Notes under the pieces: generated by a model | Told to the model about the DNA's origin: nothing | The model's database searches: none | The model's input: only the letters and a program-made list of their open reading frames with translations | Source: Halomicrococcus gelatinilyticus | Lineage (GTDB): Archaea > Halobacteriota > Halobacteria > Halobacteriales > Haladaptataceae | NCBI GenBank assembly: GCA_024227995.1 | Contig: CP100465.1 | Coordinates: 2,108,001 to 2,172,000 of the forward strand | DNA length: 64,000 bases | Reading direction: 5' to 3' | Position numbers and translations under genes: made by a program | Shown here: positions 44,162 through 52,282 of the stretch, piece after piece | Numbering within the stretch: position 1 is the stretch's first letter | Layout of the letters: every line of letters begins with the position of its first letter

Positions 44162-44596
44162 CTACTCGCCGTCGGTTCGGGGGTCGACGAGGAACCGTTC
44201 CGCGACGTCGGGCGTCGGAGCCATGCACTCCTCGCGCCGCCCGAACCAGTCGTAGCGGTTGGCGGCGACGACGTCGTAGACGGCGTCCCTGACGCGTCGG
44301 GGGACGGCCAGGAAGGCGGCCAGCGCTCGGTACGGCCAGCCGAGGCGTGCCGCGACCCGGAGCGCGGCCGTCGACCTCGTGTAGCAGTCACCGCCGTCGA
44401 CGAGGACGACGGTGTCGCGGTCGGCGTCGACGTCGCAGTCGGCGAGCAGGGCGGCGGCCACGTCCGACTGCAGCGGCGCGAACCGGAACACTGCGTCGGG
44501 GTCGTGGCGGATGACGAACCGGACGAGACCGTTGCAGAGGTTGCAGACGCCGTCGAAGAGGAGGACGGGGTTGTCGGCCGTGTCCACGTCGTCCAT
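44162..44596 (-). CDS. DCC family thiol-disulfide oxidoreductase-like protein
   Basis: A 144-residue protein starting MDDVDTADNPVLLFDGVCNLC. The DxxCxxC motif 'DGVCNLC' (Cys18, Cys21) and 'RFAPLQSD' match the DCC family (DUF393), a thioredoxin-like group assigned as putative thiol-disulfide oxidoreductase. 'NRYDWFGRREECMAPTPDV' near the end is also conserved in the family. ATG 44596 is used because the upstream in-frame part is poor. It is convergent with the MATE gene, 12 bases apart. Confidence 0.85.
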   Translation of the reverse strand: MDDVDTADNPVLLFDGVCNLCNGLVRFVIRHDPDAVFRFAPLQSDVAAALLADCDVDADRDTVVLVDGGDCYTRSTAALRVAARLGWPYRALAAFLAVPRRVRDAVYDVVAANRYDWFGRREECMAPTPDVAERFLVDPRTDGE

Positions 44597-44709
44597 GCTG
44601 GACGTCAGTGGGTCGGCACGCTTCAGCGTTCCGCCGCTGGTGTGCTCGGCTTCTCTTCGCACCGGAATCCACGCCAGTTAACTATCCCCTCTCTCAACCC
44701 TGACACGAA

Positions 44710-45387
44710 ATGAACGCTGGCGTCATCGGACTCGTGGAGGGTGATTTCCAGGCCGTCGACTCGTTCTCCGACACCGTCGTCGAGGGCGACCGCGAACTGA
44801 CGCGGACGCTCGACGTCGGGCGCGTGTTCTCGCTCCCGTCCGGCGATATCGCGTTCGAGGGGCGCGCGGCGGTCGAGCGCACGGCCGAGCGTGCGACGGC
44901 CGAACTGGACTACGGCGAGGTCAGACTGCGGGAGACGAACGAGACGGAGACGCGCGTCACCGGGTTCGTCGGCGTGCCCGGGGAGTTCGTCGTGACCGAG
45001 AGCGGCGCGGGACGGTTCGCCTTCGACCTCATCGCGCGTGACACCGGCACCGACGTCGAACGGGCGACGTTCGACCTCGACGGCTTCCTCGACGCGCACG
45101 CCGACGCAGACGTGTGGAAGGCCGGATTCTCCGGCGCGGACGGGAGCGCCGAGAGCGGCCTGTTCCACGGGTCCGACCTGCTCGCCGACGACGACCTGGC
45201 CCACCTCGTCCGCCGCGGCGACCTGAACCAGCTCGGACTGGAGTACGGCTACGACGAGGACGACCTGAAGATGACGGCGGCGAAGAGCGGCTACGTCGAG
45301 GTGTACCGACCGGCCGCGTTCGACTCGGCGGACTTCCTGGCGTACCTGCTCGACGAGGTCGTCCCCCACCTGGAACGGTCCGACTGA
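44710..45387 (+). CDS. Haloarchaeal conserved protein, unknown
   Basis: A 225-residue acidic protein, MNAGVIGLVEGDFQAVDSFSD at the start. The predicted fold is alpha/beta with a beta-rich centre and helical C-terminus ('FDSADFLAYLLDEVVPHLER'). No domain, signal or membrane helix is seen, and no function is assigned. Haloarchaea carry similar-looking proteins. ATG 44710 begins after an AT-containing 'TTAACTAT' stretch about 33 bases upstream. The following 290 bases up to the first cold-shock gene contain no supported gene. Confidence 0.7.
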   Translation: MNAGVIGLVEGDFQAVDSFSDTVVEGDRELTRTLDVGRVFSLPSGDIAFEGRAAVERTAERATAELDYGEVRLRETNETETRVTGFVGVPGEFVVTESGAGRFAFDLIARDTGTDVERATFDLDGFLDAHADADVWKAGFSGADGSAESGLFHGSDLLADDDLAHLVRRGDLNQLGLEYGYDEDDLKMTAAKSGYVEVYRPAAFDSADFLAYLLDEVVPHLERSD

Positions 45388-45679
45388 CCGCCCGCCGCTC
45401 GTCGTCGCCCCTCGCCGCTGCTTTGCGTCGGCGTCACCGGACCGCAGCACCGCCAGTGGCCAACGGACTGTGGGCCCCACGACCGCCGAGAACTGTGGGT
45501 TCCACCACCGTTGACGCCCGTTCGGCGGTGGAACGCACACCGATCCCTTCCGCCCCCGACCGTTCGAGCACGTTTGTCCAGAATATCGGCCATATCGGAA
45601 ACTAACGTCCACCGAACGCCGGTTCTGCTTTACGAACATCACAAGCCTTTTCCGTGGGAACCGACTCGGTTTAGTCGCA

Positions 45680-45874
45680 ATGGCAGAAGGTAACGTTGAT
45701 TTCTTCAACGACACTGGCGGTTACGGTTTCATCTCCACCGAGGACGAGGACGACGACGTATTCTTCCACATGGAGGACGTTGGCGGTCCGGATCTCGAAG
45801 AAGGAACGGAAGTCGAGTTCGACATCGAACAGGCCCCGAAGGGCCCGCGCGCGACGAACGTCACCCGCCTGTAA
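45680..45874 (+). CDS. Cold-shock domain protein (first of three)
   Basis: A 64-residue CspA-type OB-fold. RNP1-like 'GGYGFI' and RNP2-like 'DVFFHMEDV' are present. It binds single-stranded RNA or DNA and should keep RNA unstructured. This copy starts MAEGNVDFF and differs from the other two by about ten residues. A weak 'CCTTTTCC' stretch lies about 27 bases upstream. Confidence 0.93.
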   Translation: MAEGNVDFFNDTGGYGFISTEDEDDDVFFHMEDVGGPDLEEGTEVEFDIEQAPKGPRATNVTRL

Positions 45875-46140
45875 CCAGGCAGACCGGTCGCGACGCGACG
45901 ACACCACACTAACCTGATTTTACTTTGGACTCGTCGACGAGCCGACAGGCTCCGGTTCGAGCGGGGTCGACGGAACGTGCCTCGTTTCCCGTTCGGCGGG
46001 CCTCGGTCCCGGGTCTCGAAATCACCAGTATCGTTATCTGTACTGTCGGCGACGGGTGCTGGAACGGACTGTGCGGCGCCTTCCACGCCATCTGTTCTCA
46101 CGGAAGAATTATATGTGCCTGCCTCCTCTCTCGACAGGCA

Positions 46141-46335
46141 ATGGCAAAAGGTACGGTCGACTTCTTCAACGACACCGGCGGTTACGGCTTCATCGAGACT
46201 GACGACGCGGACGAGGACGTCTTCTTCCACATGGAGGACGTTGGTGGCCCCGACCTCGAGGAAGGGCAGGACATCGAGTTCGACATCGAGCAGGCCGACA
46301 AGGGCCCGCGCGCGACCAACGTCACCCGACTCTAA
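46141..46335 (+). CDS. Cold-shock domain protein (second of three)
   Basis: A 64-residue CspA-type OB-fold, MAKGTVDFFNDTGGYGFI at the start. It is nearly identical to the third copy at 49.7 kb (four residue differences visible). 'AATTATATG' at 46107-46115 is about 27 bases before ATG 46141, so the transcript should be leaderless. It lies 266 bases after the first copy and points the same way. Confidence 0.93.
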   Translation: MAKGTVDFFNDTGGYGFIETDDADEDVFFHMEDVGGPDLEEGQDIEFDIEQADKGPRATNVTRL

Positions 46336-46480
46336 TCGGTTCTCGCGCTCGGTAGGCACAGTCCTTTCACAACGAATCTTACGTTATTTTCGGCCGACGA
46401 CACCGCGCTCGACCAGTCGTTACGCCGCCGGTGACGGTCGCGAGGCCCGCGTGCGCAGCCGACGGCTCCCTATCGCTGCC

Positions 46481-46557
46481 GGACGGTCATCTCGACGGGG
46501 CCGTCCGGGTGGAGCGTCACCAGCGGGACGAGGTCGAACGCCTCGGTGACGCGGTCG
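46481..46557 (-). pseudogene. Duplicated 3' end of the cytochrome P450 gene
   Basis: These 77 bases match 47380-47456 at 76 positions. The latter encode the last 25 or so residues of the P450 protein (reading 'FDLVPLVTLHPDGPVEMTV'). The OsmC gene sits between the two copies. The fragment has no start or other P450 sequence upstream. Confidence 0.9.
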
Positions 46558-46572
46558 CGGCGGTCGTCGGCA

Positions 46573-47121
46573 TCACTCGAACTGGAGGTCGAAGTCGAGT
46601 TCCACGGTGTCGGTCACGTTGTCGTACAGCGGTGACGTCTCGGTGACCTCCTCGTGGAGTGCGCGGAGCTCCTCCTCGTCGGCGTCGGACTCGACGTACG
46701 TCGTGCAGCGAATCTCCTCGTACCCGGCACGGACCTCGTCGCTCATCCCGAAGAACCCGCGCAGGTCGATGTCGCCCTCGAACTCGAACCGCATGTCGTC
46801 TATCTCGATGCCCTTGGTCGCCGCGTGGCCGGCGTAGGTCACGCTAAGACAGGAACCGATGGCGGCGAGCAGTAGTTCCACGGCGTTCGGTCCTGCCCGG
46901 TCGCCGAACAGTTCCTCGGGCTCGTCGCCGACGATCGTGAACTCCTCGGACTCGACGGTCTCGCCCGCCTGTTCGAAGTTCGCGATGCGCGTCTCGCTCT
47001 CGAACCCGCCCGTCCACTCCGTCTCGGCGCTGAACGTGAACGACGCGAGGTCGGGGTCGTCTTCGACCGCTTCGAGCATCGTTCCCAGTTCGTCGACGTC
47101 GATGTCGTTGACGTTGGTCAT
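46573..47121 (-). CDS. OsmC family protein
   Basis: A 182-residue OsmC/Ohr-family protein. The family detoxifies organic hydroperoxides with two cysteines; here Cys is present in 'AAIGSCLSVTYAGHAA' and in 'EEIRCTTYVES', the expected positions. It is the OsmC-like subgroup with a slightly longer N-terminus. The start at 47121 (MTNVNDIDVDEL) is chosen since the earlier in-frame ATG adds a short hydrophobic stretch out of keeping. It lies between the duplicated P450 3' ends. Confidence 0.88.
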   Translation of the reverse strand: MTNVNDIDVDELGTMLEAVEDDPDLASFTFSAETEWTGGFESETRIANFEQAGETVESEEFTIVGDEPEELFGDRAGPNAVELLLAAIGSCLSVTYAGHAATKGIEIDDMRFEFEGDIDLRGFFGMSDEVRAGYEEIRCTTYVESDADEEELRALHEEVTETSPLYDNVTDTVELDFDLQFE

Positions 47122-47368
47122 GATTACTACGTCCAAGACCACAGACGGTGCGGACATCGAAGTCGCCTTCGGTGGCGGCGCAGTCTTCCCATTTCTGCCC
47201 CGCAGACGGGCCGCATATCTCGGGTGGGCTGCCGCCCCGCAACTCGGTTCAGACGTCCCGCCCGGCGGGTAGAGATGTCTAAAACACGCAATACTGTGGC
47301 GTCGGTCACCGTCCTTCCGTCGGTCGGTACCGCCGGCGCGGAACGGCCGTTCCGTCTCCGGAACGACC

Positions 47369-48679
47369 CTACCGTCGTCGGACGGTCATCTCGACGGGGC
47401 CGTCCGGGTGGAGCGTCACCAGCGGCACGAGGTCGAACGCCTCGGTGACGCGGTCGAGTTCGTACTTCCGGCCGAGAGTCGCCAGCACGTGCTTCGCCTC
47501 CCGGACGGCGAACCCGTCGCCGATGCACTTGCGCGGGCCGCCGCCGAACGGGAAGTACGCGAAGCCCGGGAGTTCCCGCCGGAACTCGTCGGTCCAGCGC
47601 TCCGGGCGGAACGACCACGGGTCGTCGAACCAGCGGCGGTCGTGGTGGACGACCCACTGTGGCGTCGAGACGACGCTCCCCGCCGGAATCCGGAACCCGC
47701 AGAGTTCGTCGTCCTCCCTGGCCTCTCGGTAGACGACGTAGGCGGGTGGGTAGAGCCGCATCGCCTCGGTGACGACCCTGTCGAGGACGTCGAGGTCCGC
47801 GAGGTCGTCGGCAGTCGGCGGGCCGTCCAGCGCGTCCACCTCCTCGTGGAAGCGCCGCTCGACATCGGGGTTGTCGGCGAGCAGCCACCACGCGTACGTC
47901 AGCGTCAGCGCCGTCGTGTCGTACCCCGCGAGCAGCATGGTCATCATCTGGTCGCGGACGAGTTCGTCGTCGACCGCGCCCGCCTCGTGCTGGCGCAGGA
48001 GGATGGCGAGCACGTCGTCGCCCTCCCGCCCCTCGTGCTGGCGGCGGAGTTCCCGGAGGACGCGTTCGAGCGTCTGGACCGAGCGCTGGTAGCGCACGTT
48101 GCGCGGCGTCGGCACGTCCTCGGGGACGAACACCTGCGGTCCGGGCCGGAACCGCTCGCCGACGTCCATCAGCGCGTCGGCGACGACCCGCTCCATCCCG
48201 TCGAGCTCGACGCCGAGCAGCGTCTCGACAACGATGCGGAGGGTGAGCTGCGACATCTCCGCGTGGACGTCGACGACGTCGCCGTCCGACCACGACGCGC
48301 CCGTCAGCTCGGCGTTCTCGACCATCTCCGACGCGTACGCGTCGAGGCGCTGGCCGAAGAACGCCGGCTGGAGCGCGCTGCGCTGGTCGCGCCACAGGTC
48401 GCCGTCGCTCGTCAGCAGCCCCTCGCCGAGCAGTCCCGCGAGCCCCTCGTCGTCGCCGAAGGTCGGCTTGCGGTAGCTCCCCGCGTTCCCGACGAGCACG
48501 CGCCGTATCGCCTCCGGATCGGTCACCTGGTAGACCTCCTGTCCGTACACGTCGATCGACACGACGTCGCCGAACTCGCGGGCCGCCCGTTCCATGAACC
48601 CGAGCGGGTCGTCGGCGTACTCCAGGCTGGTCCCCACCACCGGGAGGCCGGTCGGCCCGGCCGGTACACGGTTGGCCAT
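47369..48679 (-). CDS. Cytochrome P450
   Basis: A 436-residue soluble P450. The I-helix motif is 'AGYDTTALTLTY', the ExxR motif 'EAMRLYPP' and the heme-binding loop 'FGGGPRKCIGDGFA' with axial Cys385. 'FRPERW' precedes the loop as usual. It would hydroxylate a hydrophobic substrate such as a lipid or terpenoid using ferredoxin-supplied electrons; the 2Fe-2S fusion protein in this window is a possible but unproven donor. The start is ATG 48679, with 'PAGPTGLPVVG' (proline-rich P450 opening) directly after. The last 77 bases are duplicated beyond osmC. Confidence 0.93.
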   Translation of the reverse strand: MANRVPAGPTGLPVVGTSLEYADDPLGFMERAAREFGDVVSIDVYGQEVYQVTDPEAIRRVLVGNAGSYRKPTFGDDEGLAGLLGEGLLTSDGDLWRDQRSALQPAFFGQRLDAYASEMVENAELTGASWSDGDVVDVHAEMSQLTLRIVVETLLGVELDGMERVVADALMDVGERFRPGPQVFVPEDVPTPRNVRYQRSVQTLERVLRELRRQHEGREGDDVLAILLRQHEAGAVDDELVRDQMMTMLLAGYDTTALTLTYAWWLLADNPDVERRFHEEVDALDGPPTADDLADLDVLDRVVTEAMRLYPPAYVVYREAREDDELCGFRIPAGSVVSTPQWVVHHDRRWFDDPWSFRPERWTDEFRRELPGFAYFPFGGGPRKCIGDGFAVREAKHVLATLGRKYELDRVTEAFDLVPLVTLHPDGPVEMTVRRR

Positions 48680-48734
48680 AGACTCCGTTCGGCCGCAACG
48701 GATATAGAGTTCGTGCCCAACGCGTCCGAGCGGG

Positions 48735-49505
48735 CTACTCCGCTCCGTCGACCGCCTCGCGCTCGGCTTCGACCTGCTCGACGTACGCCGCCGTCACCGT
48801 CTCCAGGATGGCCTCGCCGGCCTCCGGCGTCGCCTTCCGCGGGTCGCCGAGCACGCCGTTCTCCGTTATCGACTCGAAGCCCTCGCTCAGCAGTCGCGCA
48901 GTCGAGAGGTCGCCCTCGTGGCCGACCGCCAGTTCGTCAGTGCGGACGAGGTCCTCGTCGACCGCCATGACGATGGCCGTCTCGGCCGCGCCGGCGTGGA
49001 TCACCGGCTCCTCGTACTCGACGCCGGCCTCGCGCAACCCCTCGTTCAGCAGCTCCATGTGCTCGTCGAGGTCGCCCAGGACGACGACGTTCGCGTCGAT
49101 CTCGCGGGCGATCTCGGGCGCGACGGCGTTGACGGGCGCGAAGTTCCCGCCGTGGGTCGGAACGAGCACGAGGTGTTCGAACCCGTGCTCGTCCAGCGAC
49201 CTGCAGTACGCGCGGACGAGGTCCATCAGGGTCTCGGGCGGGACGGTGATCGTCCCCGGGAACTCCATGTGGTGGCCCGAGCAGCCGGGGCGGATGGTGG
49301 GCGCGGCCAGCGCGTCGCCGAGCCTCTCCGCGATGCGCCGCGCCAACTCGTCTCCGTCGAGCGTGTCCATGATGAGCGGCAGGTGCGGGCCGTGCTGTTC
49401 GACCGACCCGACGGCCACGACGGCGGTCCGCGTTCCGGACTCCAGCGCCGATTCGACCTCCGGCCAGGTGAGCTCTTCGAGTAGTACCGATTCTGGTGAT
49501 GACAT
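48735..49505 (-). CDS. Creatininase family amidohydrolase
   Basis: A 256-residue protein. Metal-ligand motifs of the creatininase/MftE/ArfB family are visible: 'VGSVEQHGPHLPL', 'DTLDGDELARR', 'GHHMEFPGTI', 'LVPTHGGN' and 'IHAGAAETAI'. ArfB in archaea opens the formamide of the flavin/F420 precursor; other members cleave creatinine or peptides. Which one this is cannot be decided. The start is ATG 49505. It is 55 bases upstream of the P450 gene on the same strand, so co-transcription is possible. Confidence 0.88.
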   Translation of the reverse strand: MSSPESVLLEELTWPEVESALESGTRTAVVAVGSVEQHGPHLPLIMDTLDGDELARRIAERLGDALAAPTIRPGCSGHHMEFPGTITVPPETLMDLVRAYCRSLDEHGFEHLVLVPTHGGNFAPVNAVAPEIAREIDANVVVLGDLDEHMELLNEGLREAGVEYEEPVIHAGAAETAIVMAVDEDLVRTDELAVGHEGDLSTARLLSEGFESITENGVLGDPRKATPEAGEAILETVTAAYVEQVEAEREAVDGAE

Positions 49506-49652
49506 GCGTTGTCGCTCCGAAAAAGTGGCCCACCGCGACCGCGCAGACCGTCGAACGGCGACCGCCGTCCGAGGTGCTACCCGCTCCCGGTGATGGTTTT
49601 CGCGCGGCAGCGCAGAGCACTCCCGCGACAGAACTTGTTGCTACGGTGCCGA

Positions 49653-49847
49653 TTACAGACGCTGCAGGTTCGTCGCGCGCGGGCCCTTGTCGGCCTGCTC
49701 GATGTCGAACTCGACTTCCTGACCCTCTTCGAGGTCAGGGCCACCAACGTCCTCCATGTGGAAGAAGACGTCCTCGTCCGCGTCGTCAGTCTCGATGAAA
49801 CCGTAACCGCCCGTCTCGTTGAAGAAGTCAACCGTACCTTTCGCCAT
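49653..49847 (-). CDS. Cold-shock domain protein (third of three)
   Basis: A 64-residue CspA-type OB-fold, MAKGTVDFFNETGGYGFI at the start, differing from the second copy at only four positions (one being the 'NLQRL' end). It is on the opposite strand, 3.3 kb from the second copy. A strong TATA box lies 25-34 bases upstream. Confidence 0.93.
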   Translation of the reverse strand: MAKGTVDFFNETGGYGFIETDDADEDVFFHMEDVGGPDLEEGQEVEFDIEQADKGPRATNLQRL

Positions 49848-49871
49848 TGCGTTCTACCCAAACAACGCCAT

Positions 49872-49881
49872 GCTTAAAAAG
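49872..49881 (-). promoter_or_regulatory. TATA box of the third cold-shock gene
   Basis: CTTTTTAAGC on the minus strand, centred about 30 bases before ATG 49847. It is one of the clearest TATA boxes in the window and fits strong expression with a leader of a few bases or none. Confidence 0.65.
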
Positions 49882-49979
49882 GTATGGACCTCCGCCGGGG
49901 TAGTGTGGTACGTTACCGGTGCACGTTAAATTTGGAGTGGCAAGGCTGATACTCGTCCAGCGAGTCACTACTGACCGAG

Positions 49980-50900
49980 ATGTTACGGTGGGTTCGGCAG
50001 CAGTTCGAGACGGCGTACGAGCGACATCTGCGGCGGAGTATCTCCGGCGCGCCGACGCACGTCGCGGTCATCCAGGACGGCAACCGGCGCTACGCCAGAA
50101 AGGAGGGCGAGGACGCCACGGACGGCCACCGCGCGGGCGCGAAGACGACCGAACAGATCCTCTACTGGTGCGACGAACTCGGCATCGAGGAGCTGACCCT
50201 CTACACCTTCTCGACAGAGAACTTCGACCGGCCCGAGCACGAGCGCGAGGAACTGTTCGACCTGCTGGTGACGAAGCTCCGGGAGTTCGCCGACGCCGAC
50301 CGCGTCCACGAGAACGAGGTCTGCATCCGCGTCATCGGTGACGAGTCGATGCTCCCCGAGCGGGTCCAGGACGCCGTCGAGTACGCCGAGCGCCGGACCC
50401 GCGAGTACGACGACTTCGTGCTGAACATCGCGCTCGCGTACGGCGGCCGCAACGAACTGCTGGGCGCAGCCCGCGACGTGGCGTGCGAAGTCGAGGACGG
50501 CGACCTCGCGCCCGAGGACATCACCGCCGAGACCATCGAGGACCGCCTCTACGACCGCCCGGTGCGCGACGTCGACCTCATCATCCGCACCGGCGGCAAC
50601 GAGCGCACCAGCAACTTCCTGCCGTGGCACGCCAACGGCAACGAGGCGGCCGCGTTCTTCTGCACCCCCTACTGGCCGGAGTTCTCGAAGATCGACTTCC
50701 TGCGCGCGGTGCGGACCTACGAGTCGCGCGAGGAGTCGTTCCGCCAGGCGAAGGTCCAGCGCGCGCTCGCGCTCGTCCGCGCAGTCGGCGGCGTCGAACT
50801 CGACGAGGCGCGCTCGGTCATCCAGCGCTTCCGCGACTACCTGCCGGACGGGACCACCGCGGAGGAACTGGAGAGCCTGGAGGAGCGGTCGGCAGACTGA
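49980..50900 (+). CDS. uppS: cis-Prenyltransferase (UPP/dolichyl diphosphate synthase), catalytic type
   Basis: A 306-residue Z-prenyl synthase that elongates isoprenoid diphosphate for the dolichol carriers of glycosylation. The catalytic motif is intact: 'VAVIQDGNRRYARKEG' with Asp33. 'TLYTFSTENFDRP' and 'LIIRTGGNERTSNFLPW' with 'YWPEFSKIDFLRA' are the other conserved regions, the last holding the IPP-binding Arg and Glu. It is longer than bacterial enzymes by a charged C-terminal tail. It is convergent with a second homologue that ends 33 bases away. The start is ATG 49980. Confidence 0.93.
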   Translation: MLRWVRQQFETAYERHLRRSISGAPTHVAVIQDGNRRYARKEGEDATDGHRAGAKTTEQILYWCDELGIEELTLYTFSTENFDRPEHEREELFDLLVTKLREFADADRVHENEVCIRVIGDESMLPERVQDAVEYAERRTREYDDFVLNIALAYGGRNELLGAARDVACEVEDGDLAPEDITAETIEDRLYDRPVRDVDLIIRTGGNERTSNFLPWHANGNEAAAFFCTPYWPEFSKIDFLRAVRTYESREESFRQAKVQRALALVRAVGGVELDEARSVIQRFRDYLPDGTTAEELESLEERSAD

Positions 50901-50933
50901 GCCCCGGAGAATCGAGATCCTGTCTCCACGTCG

Positions 50934-51542
50934 CTACTGTCCGAACCGCCGCTGTCGGTGCTTGTAGTCGAGGATCGCGCGCAGGTAGTCGCGCTTCCGG
51001 AAGTCGCGCCAGTTCACGTCGGTGAAGTAGAGCTCCGAGTACACCGACTGCCAGATCATGAAGTCCGAGAGGCGCTCTGCGCCGGTCTTGATGACGAGGT
51101 CGGGGTCGGTCGGGAAGACCAGGCGGGATTCGACCGCCTCCTCGTCGACCGCCGCTGCGGCGGTCGCGCCGGCGGCGACGTCCTCGGCGACCGCTCGCAC
51201 CGCCTTGGCGAACTCGTGTTTCCCGCCGAGGCCGATGCTCACCTGTATCGGTGCGTCGGCGCGCTGGGTGTCGTCGGGGCCGCGGACGGCGACCGGTTGC
51301 GGTGCTTCGACCCCCTCGAGTTCGCGTTCGAGCGTCGGCACCGCTCCCGGGTCGAGGACGCTGACGTACACTGTCACGCGCTCGGCGCCGTAGTCGAACG
51401 CCCAGCCGAAGAACTGGCCCAGGGTCCGGTAGGCGCCCTGTTCCAGCAGGTCGCGCTCGGTGATGACGACGGCGATGTGGCGGGGCGGGTCGGCGGGGTT
51501 GCGGCGGACGCGGGCGGCGAGGTATCGGTCGTACAGTCCCAC
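50934..51542 (-). CDS. cis-Prenyltransferase homologue lacking the catalytic Asp
   Basis: A 202-residue protein of the same fold as its neighbour. Where the active enzyme has QDGNRR this one has 'AVVITERDLLEQG', so the catalytic Asp is gone; the third region reads 'LVIKTGAERLSDFMIWQS' and 'YSELYFTDVNWRDFRKRDY', partly retaining the IPP-binding part. It ends in a short 'HRQRRFGQ' tail. This is the pattern of the non-catalytic subunit (NgBR/Nus1 type) of two-subunit cis-prenyltransferases. Pairing with the adjacent catalytic protein is inference. The start is ATG 51542. Confidence 0.85.
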   Translation of the reverse strand: MGLYDRYLAARVRRNPADPPRHIAVVITERDLLEQGAYRTLGQFFGWAFDYGAERVTVYVSVLDPGAVPTLERELEGVEAPQPVAVRGPDDTQRADAPIQVSIGLGGKHEFAKAVRAVAEDVAAGATAAAAVDEEAVESRLVFPTDPDLVIKTGAERLSDFMIWQSVYSELYFTDVNWRDFRKRDYLRAILDYKHRQRRFGQ

Positions 51543-51712
51543 TGTTCACTCGATGGTCCCGGACGAACATTAAGCGTGACGACCTCGCCGCTGATGAACT
51601 CTCGATGACAGGACGCTCCCGGCCTCGCCGAGAACAACGGCGACCGCGACCCGGTCTGTCGGAGGTGTGCCGGGGGTGCCAGTTTATGCCGGTTGCCGCC
51701 GACGGGGCTAGC

Positions 51713-52135
51713 ATGGAACACGTCGACTACGTCTACACGTTCGGTATGGACGACGAGGAGGTCGAGCGGCATCTCCGGGAGGCGATGACGGGCGTCCTCT
51801 CGCTCGCGCGGGACGACGACGCGTACGCGGTGCCCGTGGGCTGTCACTACGACGGCGACCGACTGCTACTCCGCCTCGCGGTCGAGTCGGGCGGCGAGAA
51901 GATGTCGTTCGTCGAGGAGACGGGGCAGGCCTGCTTCGTCGTCTACGAGGCGACGACCGACGAGTCCTGGAGCGTCCTCGTCGTCGGGAGCCTCCGCGAG
52001 ACGACGGAGGAGTTCACCGACACCCAGGTCAACGAGTGGTTCGCGCCGCTGCGGGTGTTCAGCGAGGCCATCGACGAGGTCGAACCCGTGCTGTACGAAC
52101 TGGAGATGGACACCATCGCCGGTCGCACGACGTAG
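51713..52135 (+). CDS. Pyridoxamine 5'-phosphate oxidase-like FMN-binding protein
   Basis: A 140-residue split-barrel protein. 'GVLSLARDDDAYAVPVGCHYDGDRLLLRLA' and 'GQACFVVYEATTDESWSVLVVGSL' are the typical strands of the PNPOx-like flavin-binding family. Most such small proteins bind FMN or F420 and reduce or oxidise small molecules; this one's substrate is unknown. ATG 51713 is chosen since family members start just before the first helix 'DDEEVERHLREAMTG'. Confidence 0.85.
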   Translation: MEHVDYVYTFGMDDEEVERHLREAMTGVLSLARDDDAYAVPVGCHYDGDRLLLRLAVESGGEKMSFVEETGQACFVVYEATTDESWSVLVVGSLRETTEEFTDTQVNEWFAPLRVFSEAIDEVEPVLYELEMDTIAGRTT

Positions 52136-52282
52136 GGCTGGCCGCACTGACTCCGCTTCGGAACCCTCCCGTCTGTACGTGTATGTTCCTCACAGTTCGA
52201 AACGTTTGACTACGTTCGGGGACGTCTCTCTCCGTCGACCTCTTAGAAGGGTACTACTGTCGGTAGTTTCACTTCGCGTACA

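Noticed and set aside
46116..46140. TGCCTG/CAGGCA inverted repeat directly before the second cold-shock gene, possible RNA thermometer
   Set aside because: The TATA box at 46107-46115 places the transcript start at about 46139, so the hairpin would not be in the RNA.
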